This document shows positions 44,001-54,500 of a stretch of DNA of 64,000 bases, piece after piece (position 1 is the first letter of the stretch; each line of letters begins with the position of its first letter). The stretch is taken from NCBI GenBank assembly GCA_945860865.1, contig CAMARW010000002.1, positions 224,584 to 288,583 on the forward strand, written 5' to 3'. The notes beneath the pieces were generated by a model. The model ran no database searches. It was not told the DNA's origin and saw nothing but the letters and a program-made list of their open reading frames with translations. Origin of the DNA: Chitinophaga pinensis. GTDB taxonomy: Bacteria > Bacteroidota > Bacteroidia > UKL13-3. A program made the translations under genes and the position numbers.

Positions 44001-44927
44001 TTCGATAAATTTGCCAATTACAAAACAATGGGCAACACCCCAAACAGTCCGCCAATGCCATTTAGCATGCAAAACAATGTGCTTTACAGAGGAAAAGCCA
44101 CGGTAAGCAATGGCCAATTTACTTTTAGCTTTGTGGTACCTAGAGATATTGCCTATGAATACGGCTTTGGAAAAATTAGTTATTATGCCCACGATGCTAC
44201 CACAGATGCTAACGGATACACCAACACAATCCTCATTGGCGGAACAGCAGACAGTGCAGCGGCAGATAATAAAGGTCCGGAAATAAAATTATTTTTAAAC
44301 GACGATAAATTTGTAAACGGAGGAATTACCAATGAAAATCCACGCTTAATAGCCCGCTTATTTGATGAAAATGGTATCAATACAACGGGAAGAGGCATTG
44401 GCCGCGATTTAATTTACGTTATTAATAACAACCAAACACAGGCCACGGTGGTGAACGATTTTTACCAAGCCACTTTAAATTCATTTCAAAGTGGTGAGGT
44501 AAATGTTCCTATTTCAAATTTACCTGCAGGCAAACACCAATTAAAGTTTAGGGCTTATGATGTTTATAATAATGTATCCGAATCGACCTTAGATTTTGAA
44601 GTAAAAACAGCTTCTAAGCCAAGTATAGAGCGATTACTAAACTACCCCAATCCATTTAACAATTTCACAACCTTTCATTTCGACCACAACTTAAATGGCC
44701 AAGAAATGAATGTAATGATCCAAATTTTTACGGTAAATGGAAAATTAGTTAAGTCGCTATTTGCCCAGCAATCAGGCTTGGGCACGCACTTCGACTTATT
44801 AACTTGGGATGGAAAAGACGACTATGGCGATAAATTGGCAAATGGAGTGTATATTTATAAATGCAAACTCAGTTCTGCTGGAAACAAGACAGTAGAAAAA
44901 ATAGAAAAATTGGTTATATTAAATTAA
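41094..44927 (+). CDS. porU: T9SS sortase PorU (C25 family peptidase)
   Basis: A 1277-residue surface protease of the gingipain family that removes the C-terminal sorting domain from T9SS cargo and joins the cargo to A-type lipopolysaccharide. It has a signal peptide (about 1-30), an N-terminal beta-rich region, and the C25 domain (about 510-930) with catalytic His782 in YTGHGGE and Cys821 in LTATCEFS. The C terminus has Ig/FlgD-like strands and a sorting-domain-like end with NYPNPFNN and WDGKDDYGDKLANGVYIYK. PorU keeps its own domain uncleaved in known systems. PorV, its partner, is encoded 40 bases downstream. Confidence 0.95.
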   Translation: MQLLKKLRSFKLAFCVSVFLFLANEFSANAQQNSLSQQIKWNNNPLPSNLFVGQTFFSEAIPLPAICGVMDVNQSQIVSVEMLVEEENLFAISPSFQSEKLKNTYEIKYSVGVERGKYKLLYQIIPVKKVGSDLFKLIKFKLNIKYGKNQSNQSLQKKQVYANESVLASGEWIKIGTTQNGMYRIDYATLRNFGINPDLIDPRNLKLYGHGAGMLPQTNSSERIDDLKEIAIRIQGENDGRFNPGDFMLFYGESQLNQWNYNTITKDYSFQSNLYADTCYYFLTVGNTPGIRINTTPSLSGENATVNTYTHLQFYNNERANLTKSGKVWVGEEFDRVTQQNFNVSVPNLILSEPIKFRSSVTARSFVQSAFEIKVNGTSVLTQSLNAVNPGYEFAYTNGLEVNQTTFLSNTANFTLNYTYNKPSSGSVGWLDFFEIQAKAELRNLGGNFIYKDASNMGPGKITRYEIGSNRNLNVLDVSDPLRPIQVAGTLANNLYYFTYASDSLKTFAVYDGSNFLQPANFGKIANQNLHGLSIPDGFIISHPAFLTEANRLAEHHRKKDNLSIHVVNIHDIYNEFASGAQDLSAVRDFLRMFYKRAANPAEAPKYVALFGRASYDYKYRSNPNSNFIPTFQSWESFSPTSSYCSDDYLGLLDDNEGRWDLGMNTGELLDIGIGRIPVSNATEAAQMVNKFISYTESESFGPWRNKLVFTADDEDGNLHQGQADDLSNNLLSKYPEYNIDKIYLDAYKRESTAGGARFPDAQKAFNNAVQNGCLIFNYTGHGGEVGLTAERVMGIDDINKWTNGLKENGVKLPLFLTATCEFSRFDDPSRVSAGEMVLLNPIGGGIGLFTTVRLVYSGQNKLLNEKFYEQVGFDSVAQLAPPRLGDVARGAKNAYTDVNTRNFILLGDPFLMLAYGKYNVKTTQINEVPLAQFQDTLKALKKFEIKGIVTNLSGQTINNFNGTIYPIVFDKFANYKTMGNTPNSPPMPFSMQNNVLYRGKATVSNGQFTFSFVVPRDIAYEYGFGKISYYAHDATTDANGYTNTILIGGTADSAAADNKGPEIKLFLNDDKFVNGGITNENPRLIARLFDENGINTTGRGIGRDLIYVINNNQTQATVVNDFYQATLNSFQSGEVNVPISNLPAGKHQLKFRAYDVYNNVSESTLDFEVKTASKPSIERLLNYPNPFNNFTTFHFDHNLNGQEMNVMIQIFTVNGKLVKSLFAQQSGLGTHFDLLTWDGKDDYGDKLANGVYIYKCKLSSAGNKTVEKIEKLVILN

Positions 44928-44967
44928 ATTATAAAATTGAACCGCGAAACTTCGAAAGCAAACAAAT

Positions 44968-46236
44968 ATGATTAAACTTAAATCTTTCACATCATTGGCC
45001 ATTTTGGGTATGTTAAGTGGTGGCATAAGCAATACTTTACAAGCCCAAATTACTGGTTCCAACTCACAATTAGATGGAAGACAAAACACCATAACCACGG
45101 CAGTACCCTTTTTAATGATTACCCCAGAAGCCCGCGGTGGCGGTATGGGAGATGTGGGTGTTGCCTTACCCAACGATCCATTTGCCCTGCATTGGAATGT
45201 AGCCAAACTTCCTTTTAATGAGCGTAAAGGTGGCGTGGGTTTAAGCTATACACCTTGGCTCAGAAGTTTAGTGCCAGATATTTCTCTTGCCTACATGAGT
45301 GGCTACGGTAAAATTAACGAGCGCTCTGCCATTGCTGGTTCTTTGCGGTTTTTCTCTTTAGGTTCAATTCAATTTACAGATCAGTTTGGTACAAGTTTAG
45401 GTAATTACAATCCTAGCGAATTGGCAGTTGACCTAGGCTATGCCTCTAAACTTTCAGAACACTTTTCACTGGGTATTGCTTTCCGTTATGTTAGAAGCGA
45501 TTTAGCTGGCGCGTTTAATCAAAGTCAGGCTGGTGTACAAGCAGGCAATGCCTTTGCGGGTGATATTGCAGCCTATTACAACAACAAAACACGTATTAAA
45601 TACGAAGGCAATAGATATAACCTTAATTATGGATTTGGAGCTGCCATAACCAATATTGGTTCTAAAATTTCATATACCAGTCAGCAATTTCAAAACTTCA
45701 TTCCCATTAATTTGAGAATTGGAGGCTACGGACAAATAGAAATAGATAAATACAATACCATTGCGTTGGCCGTAGATTTCAACAAATTGTTGGTGCCAAC
45801 CAATCCCCGTTACTTAAAGAAAACAAACGGATTTGATAGTATTGGTTCAAACGGAAGACCTATTGTAGGCGAAGGAATGGATTCGGATGTGCCTATTATT
45901 CAAGGGATGATACAAAGTTTTTACGATGCGCCAGGCGGATTTAGAGAAGAGATGAGAGAAATAAATATTTCTACTGGGGTAGAATATTGGTATGATAAAC
46001 AATTTGCCTTACGCACGGGTTTCTTTTATGAAAATCCGTTCAAAGGAAATAGAAAATTCCTCACTTTTGGCGCCGGTTTTAGATTCAACGTTTTTGGTAT
46101 AGATTTATCTTATTTGGTGCCAATAGAAACCAGGAATCCACTCGAAAGAACCTTGAGATTTTCATTGTTATTTGATATAGACGCGTTTGCTAGTCAGAAC
46201 AAAGACAACAACAACAATCCACTCCCAGAAAACTAA
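44968..46236 (+). CDS. porV: T9SS outer-membrane protein PorV
   Basis: A 422-residue outer-membrane beta-barrel (FadL-like), also known as LptO, which shuttles secreted cargo from the translocon to the PorU sortase. It has a signal peptide (about 1-27), the family motif ITPEARGGGMGDVGVALPND at about 49-68 followed by the LHWNVAKLPF pattern, and barrel strands to the end. Length and gene order after porU match the known T9SS locus. Its last codon overlaps the ATG of ispF by one base (TAATG), so an isoprenoid gene is translationally coupled to a secretion gene. Confidence 0.94.
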   Translation: MIKLKSFTSLAILGMLSGGISNTLQAQITGSNSQLDGRQNTITTAVPFLMITPEARGGGMGDVGVALPNDPFALHWNVAKLPFNERKGGVGLSYTPWLRSLVPDISLAYMSGYGKINERSAIAGSLRFFSLGSIQFTDQFGTSLGNYNPSELAVDLGYASKLSEHFSLGIAFRYVRSDLAGAFNQSQAGVQAGNAFAGDIAAYYNNKTRIKYEGNRYNLNYGFGAAITNIGSKISYTSQQFQNFIPINLRIGGYGQIEIDKYNTIALAVDFNKLLVPTNPRYLKKTNGFDSIGSNGRPIVGEGMDSDVPIIQGMIQSFYDAPGGFREEMREINISTGVEYWYDKQFALRTGFFYENPFKGNRKFLTFGAGFRFNVFGIDLSYLVPIETRNPLERTLRFSLLFDIDAFASQNKDNNNNPLPEN

Positions 46237-46709
46237 TGCGCATTGGATTTGGTTTCGACGTACATCAGCTGGTAGCTGGTAGAGATTTTATATTAGGTGG
46301 TGTAAAAATACCGGCAGAAAAAGGAATACTAGGGCACAGTGATGCAGATGTTTTATTGCATGCCATTGCTGATGCCATTTTAGGTGCTTTGGCCTTGGGA
46401 GATATTGGTGTTCATTTCCCAGATACCAGCGCTAGCAACAAAGGAATAGACAGTAAAATAATATTGGCCAAATGCATTGCCTTAGCCGCAGAAAAAGGCT
46501 ACATCGTAGGTAATATAGATAGCACAATTGTTTGCGAAGCACCCAAAATAATGCCACATGCCTTGGCCATGAGAAATTGCATAGCCACTGTTTGTAATAT
46601 CCAAATGGATGCAGTTTCTATTAAAGCAACTACCAACGAAACCATGGGTTTTATAGGCAGAAAAGAAGGAATTGTAGCTCATGCCGTGGTTTGTATGGTA
46701 AAAGCATAA
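46236..46709 (+). CDS. ispF: 2-C-methyl-D-erythritol 2,4-cyclodiphosphate synthase
   Basis: A 157-residue trimeric enzyme of the MEP pathway for isoprenoid precursors, converting CDP-ME phosphate to the cyclic diphosphate with release of CMP. Metal ligands Asp8, His10 and His42 are in place (FDVHQLV, GHSDADVLLHAI), and the C-terminal KATTNETMGFIGRKEGI holds the cytidine-binding part. Normal length. Starts in the porV stop codon. Confidence 0.96.
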   Translation: MRIGFGFDVHQLVAGRDFILGGVKIPAEKGILGHSDADVLLHAIADAILGALALGDIGVHFPDTSASNKGIDSKIILAKCIALAAEKGYIVGNIDSTIVCEAPKIMPHALAMRNCIATVCNIQMDAVSIKATTNETMGFIGRKEGIVAHAVVCMVKA

Positions 46710-46794
46710 AGCCATTTGGCCTGACCCCAACTCTTTTTACAAAATCCGAAGTATTATTTTGGAATCTTGCTAATAAAATGGTATTTTTTGCCTC

Positions 46795-49700
46795 ATGGCA
46801 ATGTTAAATTACTTATCAAAATTTGAGGCAGTTTTTGCAGCCCTCAACCAAGAACAGCAATCTGCAGTTCAACATATTGAAGGTCCGGTTTTAGTTATAG
46901 CTGGCCCAGGCACGGGCAAAACGCAAATTTTAGCTGCACGTATTGCACGCATCTTGCTAGAAACAGACGCGCTTCCAGAAAACATACTTTGCCTTACCTA
47001 CACAGATGCCGGTGCGGTAGCCATGCGCAAACGATTGCAAGAATTTATTGGTCCAGATGCCTACCGGGTTCAAATTGCAACCTTTCATGGATTTTGCAAC
47101 AAAGTTATACAAGAAAATTTAGACGTTTTTGGCTTCAGAAACCTCGACCCAGTGAGTGATTTAGAAACCGTAGAATTTTTAAGAGAACTCATAGATGGCT
47201 TGCCCAAAAACAATCCATTAAAAAGATATACTGGCGATGTTTACTTTGAAATTAACCGCCTAAAATCTTTGTTTCAGCTCATGAAAAAAGAAGATTGGAG
47301 TCCAGATTTTCTCTTAGAAAAAGTGGAGGCATATATCAAAGATCTGCCAGAGAGACCAGAATTTTTATACAAACGAGCAGGCAAAGACAAAGCTGGAAAC
47401 GCCTACAAAAAAGGCGATTTAAAAAAGGATGCCTTACAAGAAGCCATCCAGAAAATGGAACTGCTAAAAGCCGCCATTGCGCAGTATGAGCACTTTCAAC
47501 AAAAGCTCCTAAGTAACCACCGCTACGATTTTGCCGACATGATTTTGTGGGTTATTAAAGCCTTTCAAGAAAACGCCAGTTTATTGTCTGATTACCAAGA
47601 AAAATACCAGTATGTATTGGTAGATGAATTTCAGGATACCAGTGGTTCGCAAAACGATTTACTTTCCTTGGTCATTAGTTATTGGGATATCCCTAATGTA
47701 TTTGCCGTAGGAGACGACGACCAATCCATTTACCGTTTTCAAGGAGCTAATATAGAAAACATACAAAATTTTATCACCCAATTTGGCAGACATTTAAAAC
47801 GCGTTACCCTCACACACAATTACCGCTCTAGTCAGGCCATTTTGGATGCAGCTCAAAGCCTCATAAGCAGAAACTCCCAGCGCATAGCCCAAGATAAATA
47901 CTTAGTGGCTAGTCACCCAGAAAGAATCCAAATTACCCTAAAACCACAGGTGCTTGCTTACTATAACCCATTGCATGAAAGCAGCGACATTTGTAAGCAA
48001 ATTGAAGCTTTGCAAACAGAAGGCGTTCCCCTAAACGAAATAGCTGTAATTTATAGAAATCACCAGCAGGCAGAAGAGATGGCCGCCAACCTACAAAGTA
48101 GAAATATTGCCATCAATGCACGCAAAAGATTAGATATTTTACACGAACCCATCGTGCAAAAAATAAGTTTGGTGATGCAATTTTTAGCCGCAGAAACAGA
48201 GAAGGCATTTAGTGGCGAAAACTTCTTGTTTGAGATTTTGCATTTTAAAGAATTTGCCATTCCAACATTAGAGATAGCCCGACTATCCGTTAATATAGCA
48301 CGCCAAAATTTTAGCGAACGCAATACCAGTTGGAGAGAAGAATTGGCCAAAATTGCCCGCAAGAAACAAGCTGATTTATTTGAGCAGCAAACCCAAGGAG
48401 CTCGATTTACTCATTTTAGCCAAACCATTGAAGGGTTAATCCAATCAGCCCTGAACCAAACCCCTCAAGAAAGCATACACCAAATCATCAGAGATTGCGG
48501 CTTATTGGGTTCGGCAATAAGCCACCAAGAAAAAACTTGGCAAATGGAAGTATTGCGTACTTTCTTTGATTTTATTAAAACAGAATGTCAGAAAAAGCCG
48601 CAACATAAGCTCAAATCTTTGAGCCAATTAATACGCATGATGCTGGATAACAAAATACCGCTGAATGCAGAAAAAATTGTTTACAGTGAGATAGGCGTAA
48701 ACTTTCTTACAGCCCATTCATCTAAGGGTTTAGAGTTTGAATACGTATTTATGATTGCTTGTAATAGTAAATCTTGGGACGAAGCCAAACGCAATAGAAG
48801 TTACCAATTGCCCGATAATCTTTTTGCCATTACAGGAGATGAAACAGAAGAAAATAGGCGCTTGTTTTATGTAGCCATGACCCGAGCTAAAAAACAATTA
48901 CACCTGAGTTTTGTAGAGCAAGACTTGCAGCGAAAAGACTTGGAACCAAGCAGGTTTATTGCAGAAATTACCGAAGATAAAAGCATTCTCATAGAACGTA
49001 AGATTACTAGCGAAGAAGAATTACTCAATTTTACCCATAGCGTTTTCGATAAAAATGAAGAGGCCAATCTTCCAAAAAATATCATAGATAATGGCTTTAC
49101 AGATAGCTTGCTCGAGAAATATTCTTTGAGTGTTACCCATTTAAATCATTATTTAAAATGCCCTATTTCATTTTACTTCAATAATTTTATTAAAGTGCCT
49201 GCGCCCAAAAGTGCCAGCATGACTTTTGGTTCAGCCATACATTTTGCTTTAGAGCAATTGTTTAAAAAAATGAATAGCAGCGAGGATAAAAAATTTGCTG
49301 GAGAAGATATTTTACTGAATGATTTTAGGTGGTTTATGAAACGCAACCAAGACAGCTTTACCGAGGCCGATTTTAAACGCAGAATAGAGTATGGAGAAGA
49401 AATATTACCCGCCTATTACCAATTTTATATTGCGCAATGGAACAAGGTAACCAGTATAGAAAAATCATATAAAAACGTATTGGTTAAAGGCGTTCCTATA
49501 AATGGTAAAATAGATAAAATGGAGTTTGATAGCAACCATGTAAACGTGGTAGATTATAAAACAGGTGCCTACAAAAATGCTAAAAATAAATTTGGCCGAC
49601 CCAACCTAGAGGCAGTAGAAGCTGCCATTGCTAAAGATGCGGAGCCTAAATTTGAAGATAAATATGGCGGAGATTATTGGCGCCAAGCGGTATTCTATAA

Positions 49701-50010
49701 AATTTTAATGGACAATGACGCCACTAAAAATTGGGAAATGAAAAGCAGTGAATTTGATTTTGTGGAACCCATATCCAATACAGGGAAATACACTTTTCAC
49801 AAAGAAAAAATAAATATAATTCCCGAAGACATTCAAATTGTGCAAGAACAAATTGTGCAAGTTTATCAGAAAATTAAGTTAAAAGAGTTTACACAGGGAT
49901 GCGGTAAAGAAGATTGCGTTTGGTGTAATTTCTCTAAAAACTACTATGCCAACAATACAGAATCAGACCAATTTAAAAATTGGCAGGACCCAGAAATAGA
50001 TAGTAATTAA
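46795..50010 (+). CDS. UvrD/REP-type helicase fused to a PD-(D/E)XK nuclease
   Basis: A 1071-residue superfamily 1 DNA helicase. Motif I GPGTGKT is at 37-43, then the VDEFQDTS Walker B, GDDDQSIYRFQGA, HSSKGLEFE and FYVAMTRAKKQ. The C-terminal 300 residues form a PD-(D/E)XK nuclease: SVTHLNHYLKCPISFYF at about 781-797, an acidic metal-binding Asp in NGKIDKM, and VDYKTG. Four cysteines are placed for an Fe-S staple: Cys789 and, far away, Cys1036-x4-Cys1041-x2-Cys1044 in GCGKEDCVWC. This is the layout of AddA/AddB-like recombination nucleases, so double-strand-break processing is likely. No partner subunit is adjacent, so it may act alone. The start at 46795 precedes another ATG by two codons. 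Confidence 0.9.
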   Translation: MAMLNYLSKFEAVFAALNQEQQSAVQHIEGPVLVIAGPGTGKTQILAARIARILLETDALPENILCLTYTDAGAVAMRKRLQEFIGPDAYRVQIATFHGFCNKVIQENLDVFGFRNLDPVSDLETVEFLRELIDGLPKNNPLKRYTGDVYFEINRLKSLFQLMKKEDWSPDFLLEKVEAYIKDLPERPEFLYKRAGKDKAGNAYKKGDLKKDALQEAIQKMELLKAAIAQYEHFQQKLLSNHRYDFADMILWVIKAFQENASLLSDYQEKYQYVLVDEFQDTSGSQNDLLSLVISYWDIPNVFAVGDDDQSIYRFQGANIENIQNFITQFGRHLKRVTLTHNYRSSQAILDAAQSLISRNSQRIAQDKYLVASHPERIQITLKPQVLAYYNPLHESSDICKQIEALQTEGVPLNEIAVIYRNHQQAEEMAANLQSRNIAINARKRLDILHEPIVQKISLVMQFLAAETEKAFSGENFLFEILHFKEFAIPTLEIARLSVNIARQNFSERNTSWREELAKIARKKQADLFEQQTQGARFTHFSQTIEGLIQSALNQTPQESIHQIIRDCGLLGSAISHQEKTWQMEVLRTFFDFIKTECQKKPQHKLKSLSQLIRMMLDNKIPLNAEKIVYSEIGVNFLTAHSSKGLEFEYVFMIACNSKSWDEAKRNRSYQLPDNLFAITGDETEENRRLFYVAMTRAKKQLHLSFVEQDLQRKDLEPSRFIAEITEDKSILIERKITSEEELLNFTHSVFDKNEEANLPKNIIDNGFTDSLLEKYSLSVTHLNHYLKCPISFYFNNFIKVPAPKSASMTFGSAIHFALEQLFKKMNSSEDKKFAGEDILLNDFRWFMKRNQDSFTEADFKRRIEYGEEILPAYYQFYIAQWNKVTSIEKSYKNVLVKGVPINGKIDKMEFDSNHVNVVDYKTGAYKNAKNKFGRPNLEAVEAAIAKDAEPKFEDKYGGDYWRQAVFYKILMDNDATKNWEMKSSEFDFVEPISNTGKYTFHKEKINIIPEDIQIVQEQIVQVYQKIKLKEFTQGCGKEDCVWCNFSKNYYANNTESDQFKNWQDPEIDSN

Positions 50011-50023
50011 CAAGCAGAAATTT

Positions 50024-50031
50024 TACTTTTG
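50024..50031 (+). promoter_or_regulatory. -7 promoter element of fumC
   Basis: TACTTTTG is a perfect TAnnTTTG match 21 bases before the fumC ATG. It contains the TTG at 50029, which would otherwise be taken as an earlier start. Confidence 0.55.
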
Positions 50032-50052
50032 CCAGATAAATCAATAAGCAAT

Positions 50053-51447
50053 ATGACATTTAGAATTGAACACGACACCATGGGTGAAGTTCAGGTTCCG
50101 GCCAACAAATACTGGGGCGCTCAAACAGAGCGTTCAAGAAACAACTTTAAAATTGGTCCGGAAGCAAGTATGCCAAAAGAAATTATTCATGCTTTTGCCT
50201 ACCTTAAGAAAGCGGCGGCACACGCCAATACAGAACTTGGTGTATTGAGCCAAGAGAAGTGTAATTTGATTAGCCAAACCTGTGATGAGATATTAACAGG
50301 CAGTTTAGATAACGAATTTCCATTGGTAATTTGGCAAACTGGCAGCGGCACGCAAAGCAATATGAATGTAAATGAGGTAGTTGCATACCGCGCACATGTA
50401 GTTGCAGGCGGCAGTTTAACAGATGAAAACAAAGTGCTACACCCAAATGATGATGTAAATAAATCGCAATCGAGCAACGATACCTACCCTACTGCTATGC
50501 ATATTGCCACTTATAAAATGGTGGCAGAAATTACCCTTCCGGGCATACAACTATTAAGAGATACATTGGCTGCTAAAGCAATAGAATTTAAAGAGGTTGT
50601 AAAAACCGGCCGAACCCATTTTATGGATGCCACACCTTTAACATTGGGACAAGAATTTGGTGGTTATGCCCAGCAATTAGACAATGGCATGCGGGCATTA
50701 AAAAATGCCCTAGAAATGGTGGCAGAATTAGCATTGGGTGGCACTGCGGTAGGTACTGGGTTAAATGCTCCCAAAGGATACGACGTATTGGTAGCTCAAA
50801 AAATTGCAAGCTTTACTGGATTACCATTTGTAACCGCGCCCAATAAATTTGAAGCCTTAGCCGCACATGATGCTATGGTGGAAATGAGCGGCGCTTTAAA
50901 AAGAGTAGCAGTAAGTTTAATGAAAATTGCCAACGATATTCGCATGTTATCATCGGGCCCTAGAAGTGGTATTGGCGAAATTGTAATACCAGATAATGAG
51001 CCCGGTTCATCTATTATGCCTGGCAAGGTTAATCCAACCCAGCCAGAAGCCATTACCATGGTTGCAGCCCAGGTTATGGGTAATGATGTAGCCGTTACCA
51101 TTGGTGGTAGTAATGGGCATTTCGAATTAAATGTATTTAAGCCATTAATGGCAGCCAATGTATTACAAAGTGCACGCCTCATTGGAGATGCCTGTGTATC
51201 GTTTAACAACAATTGTGCAGCCGGCATTACAGCCAACCAAGAAGTAATTAAAAAGCACCTAGAAAACTCGTTAATGTTGGTAACTGCACTAAACCCTCAT
51301 ATTGGCTATGAAAATGCAGCCAAAATTGCTAAAAAAGCCCATAAAGAGAATAAAACTCTCCGTGAGGCAGCTGTAGAATTAGGCTTATTAACTTCAGAAC
51401 AATTTGACCAATGGGTAATACCAGCAAATATGGTTGGAAATTTATAG
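50053..51447 (+). CDS. fumC: Class II fumarate hydratase
   Basis: A 464-residue homotetrameric, iron-free fumarase that converts fumarate to L-malate in the TCA cycle. Superfamily signature [11 protein letters not shown] is present, with the mobile catalytic loop before it ([20 protein letters not shown]) and [14 protein letters not shown] [14 protein letters not shown] near residue 95. The TTG at 50029 lies in the promoter and is rejected; ATG at 50053 gives the usual N terminus [16 protein letters not shown]. It is followed by its own terminator. Confidence 0.96.
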   Translation: MTFRIEHDTMGEVQVPANKYWGAQTERSRNNFKIGPEASMPKEIIHAFAYLKKAAAHANTELGVLSQEKCNLISQTCDEILTGSLDNEFPLVIWQTGSGTQSNMNVNEVVAYRAHVVAGGSLTDENKVLHPNDDVNKSQSSNDTYPTAMHIATYKMVAEITLPGIQLLRDTLAAKAIEFKEVVKTGRTHFMDATPLTLGQEFGGYAQQLDNGMRALKNALEMVAELALGGTAVGTGLNAPKGYDVLVAQKIASFTGLPFVTAPNKFEALAAHDAMVEMSGALKRVAVSLMKIANDIRMLSSGPRSGIGEIVIPDNEPGSSIMPGKVNPTQPEAITMVAAQVMGNDVAVTIGGSNGHFELNVFKPLMAANVLQSARLIGDACVSFNNNCAAGITANQEVIKKHLENSLMLVTALNPHIGYENAAKIAKKAHKENKTLREAAVELGLLTSEQFDQWVIPANMVGNL

Positions 51448-51469
51448 TATAAATAGCAAGCAACTAACT

Positions 51470-51507
51470 AAAAGAACCGAAGTTATTCCCATAGCTTCGG
51501 TTCTTTT
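51470..51507 (+). terminator. fumC terminator
   Basis: Arms aaaagaaccgaagttat (51470-51486) and atagcttcggttctttt (51491-51507) pair fully if one G-U pair is allowed, around a tccc loop, and a T-run follows (to 51509). Confidence 0.88.
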
Positions 51508-51529
51508 TTGTTTAGGCATTAGATAAAAA

Positions 51530-51561
51530 AAAAGGGCTGTTCCAAATGGAACAGCCCTTTT
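51530..51561 (-). terminator. Terminator of the 2839-residue cargo gene
   Basis: Perfect 14-base arms (51530-51543 and 51548-51561) with core gggctgttcc / ggaacagccc. Read on the minus strand it is followed by a run of T from the A-tract at 51525-51533. It ends transcription of the giant gene whose stop is at 51580. Confidence 0.9.
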
Positions 51562-51579
51562 AAATTATGCTTATATCAA

Positions 51580-54500
51580 TTATTGTTTGATCACTTGTTT
51601 GTATATAGCAACGCCATCTAACTCAACCTTGATTAGATAAGTACCAGCAGCACCGAAGTTATTTAATAACTCATTGTGTTTACCAGCAGCTAATCTACCT
51701 AAAGATTTAGTTTCTATAACCCTACCTAACATATCCATTACTACTACATTTACATCAGTAGCTTTTGGCAAATCAAAACTTAATGCGGTATTATCATTAA
51801 ATGGATTAGGATAAGCAGTTAAATCGTAGGCAGCGGCCAATTGATCTTGGATACTATTAGCAACTAATATTTCTACTTCTACCGAATCTGTTACAATACA
51901 GCCTGCAATGTCTTTTACAGTTAAAACTACATTGTATTTACCCTTAGCAGCAAAAACAAAATCTACAGCGTTACCAGTTCTGGTGCTGTTACTAGCATCA
52001 CCCATTTTCCATAAGTAAGATTCACCGTCTACAATATTTGAAGTTAATAATTTACGGTTTTTACCTAGCGGATAATCGTTATTTAAATCATTATCTATAA
52101 CAGTGATATCCAAGGTTGGCGCTTTGGTAACAGCCATGTCTTTGGTTGCAGTATCGCTACAACCCTGAGGCGTAGTTGTAATTAAAGTGATTTTATAGAA
52201 CGCATGAGCAATATAAATATGGTTTACATTACAAATGCTATCAATTTTACCATCACCCCAATTCCAATTACAATTTAAAGGAACTTGATCAATAGCATAC
52301 GACGTATTTAACACCTGTAATAAATTGTTTTCACAAACACTTTCACCTGGCGAAGTAGCAAACTGAGCAACTGGTTTGTAGAAGATTCCAACATTTCTAG
52401 TGATGCTATCTCTACAGCCATTGATTTTGTCTACCGCTAATAACCTAACAGTATAGTTTCCTACACCTCTGTATGAATTGATAGGATTTTGTGCCGTTGA
52501 AGTATTTAAGTCTCCAAAACTCCAAGAGTAATCTAAGTTTTGACCACCACCAGCAAAAACAGTATTGTTTTGGAATCTAGTAACATCATCCTGACCAAAA
52601 CATGGATTTACTGTAGTGAAACCAACAAAAGGTCTATCATAAATAGTTACGGTTTTAGTTATAGAATCTGTACAACCAAATGCTGAAGTTACTTTTAAGG
52701 TTGCAGAATACGTACCACTAACTGGATATTTATAGGTAGGCACTGCACTTAAACTATTTTGGCCATTACCCCAATTCCAATTAAAGCCCATGTTACCAAC
52801 TGGTATAGTACTTGTATTTGTAATAGGAACCACATTACTTAAACAATGTGCAGTAGTATTAAAGTTGGCTGTTGGTTTAGCAAACACATAAATACTCTTA
52901 GTAATTGAGTTAAAACATCCACTTGTATTAGATACCCTTAAAGATACCCTGTATAGCGTATCAAATTTTGCGAAGTTATATTTAGCTACTTCTCTATTTT
53001 GAGTAGATTGGTTAGGCATTGTCCATAAGAAAACGGAACCTGCTGGCTGCGCCGATGGCGTGAACAAAGTAGAATCATTTGTACAAGGAACAGTGGTGCT
53101 AAAGTTAACAGACGGAGCAGGCAATACTGTAATGGATTCTATTTTTGTAGAAGTTAATCCATATCTATCTGTTAATACAAAACGAACTTGGTAAGTACCA
53201 GCTGAATCATATAATTTTTCAGGATTTTGAGTATTCGAAAAAGTACCATCACCAAACAACCAAGTAAACGAGAATGGGAAGTTATTAGAAGGTAATGTTG
53301 AACCAACAGCGCTAAAATAAATTGGATTCTTAGCACATAAATTAGCAGCAGGAGGAGTGAAATCAAAGTTAGCGATAGGTGGAACTGCTACGCGCAATAC
53401 CCTTCTAAAGCTACTATCACAACCAGATGCATTAATTCTAACTTTGAAATCAAAGATGATATTACTATCTAACATATTAGCAGTGGTTGTAAACCTAATA
53501 AAACCTGGTCCTGAAGAAGAAGGAGGCGTAAAGTTAAAACCAGTGAAAGGAATACCGCTTGCTTCAGCAAATGCACTGATAGAAGGAATAGACCAACCTG
53601 AACCGTAGCTTGCATTGTTATAAAATGCAGGTGGTACAAATTGGTAAGTTATTACATCACCTACTCTAGCACCATCAGGATTGTTTGCATCACCAGCGTT
53701 GTATGAACCTTGGAAAGGTGTACCAGCAGTTACAAAAGGGCCGTTATAAAATCTATTAACAACAGCAACAATAGTATCTGGTAAAGTATTACTACATGTA
53801 ATAAAACCTCCACCAAAACCAGTATTAATAGAACGAGAGGTTAAGTTACTAGCTGCTACAATATAACGCATAGTATCAGCCGCACTTGTCATAAAGCTTA
53901 GGTTCATATTAGCTCCTGTTCCCATGCGTTCATCCAAAATCTGGTTTGTAGATAAATCGATGGCTTGGTAGTTAAAACGCTCATCAGTGTTATTTATACC
54001 AACAAAAACTTGGTCTCTAAAACATTGATTGAAAGATTTAGGAGTGATCGCTTGATTTTGAACATCGTCATAAATAGTAATATCATCTATCTGAATGTTT
54101 TGACCAGTACCAGCACCATAAGCCTCAATAGCTATGCGCAAGCCACTTGTTTTGAAAGCGCCCAAACAAACTTCTACCATCGTGTAACCTGGAAGTGCAA
54201 AATCTGGATTTACACGACGAACAGATCTTAAAGGATTAGACCAAATATTGGCACCAAAAGAAACTTTTACTTCAATTGAATCTTGCTTATTTGGCAAATC
54301 ACTATTTTGAGAAACATAAAAACGTAAGGTTGGACTTTGCGCATTGCTAAAATCTAAACAAGGAGATACCAAACGAGCAGAAGATCCTACTGTTGGGAAA
54401 GTAGATGAGCGGAACAAAGCAGATTTTAATCCAGAGCGAGCTCCCAACGGAGGGTTAGAAGTAGAACCATTTGCACCAATCTCCCATAATGCATTACCAG

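Noticed and set aside
50029..50052. Earlier TTG start for fumC
   Set aside because: It lies inside a perfect -7 promoter element, and FumC proteins normally begin near the ATG at 50053.
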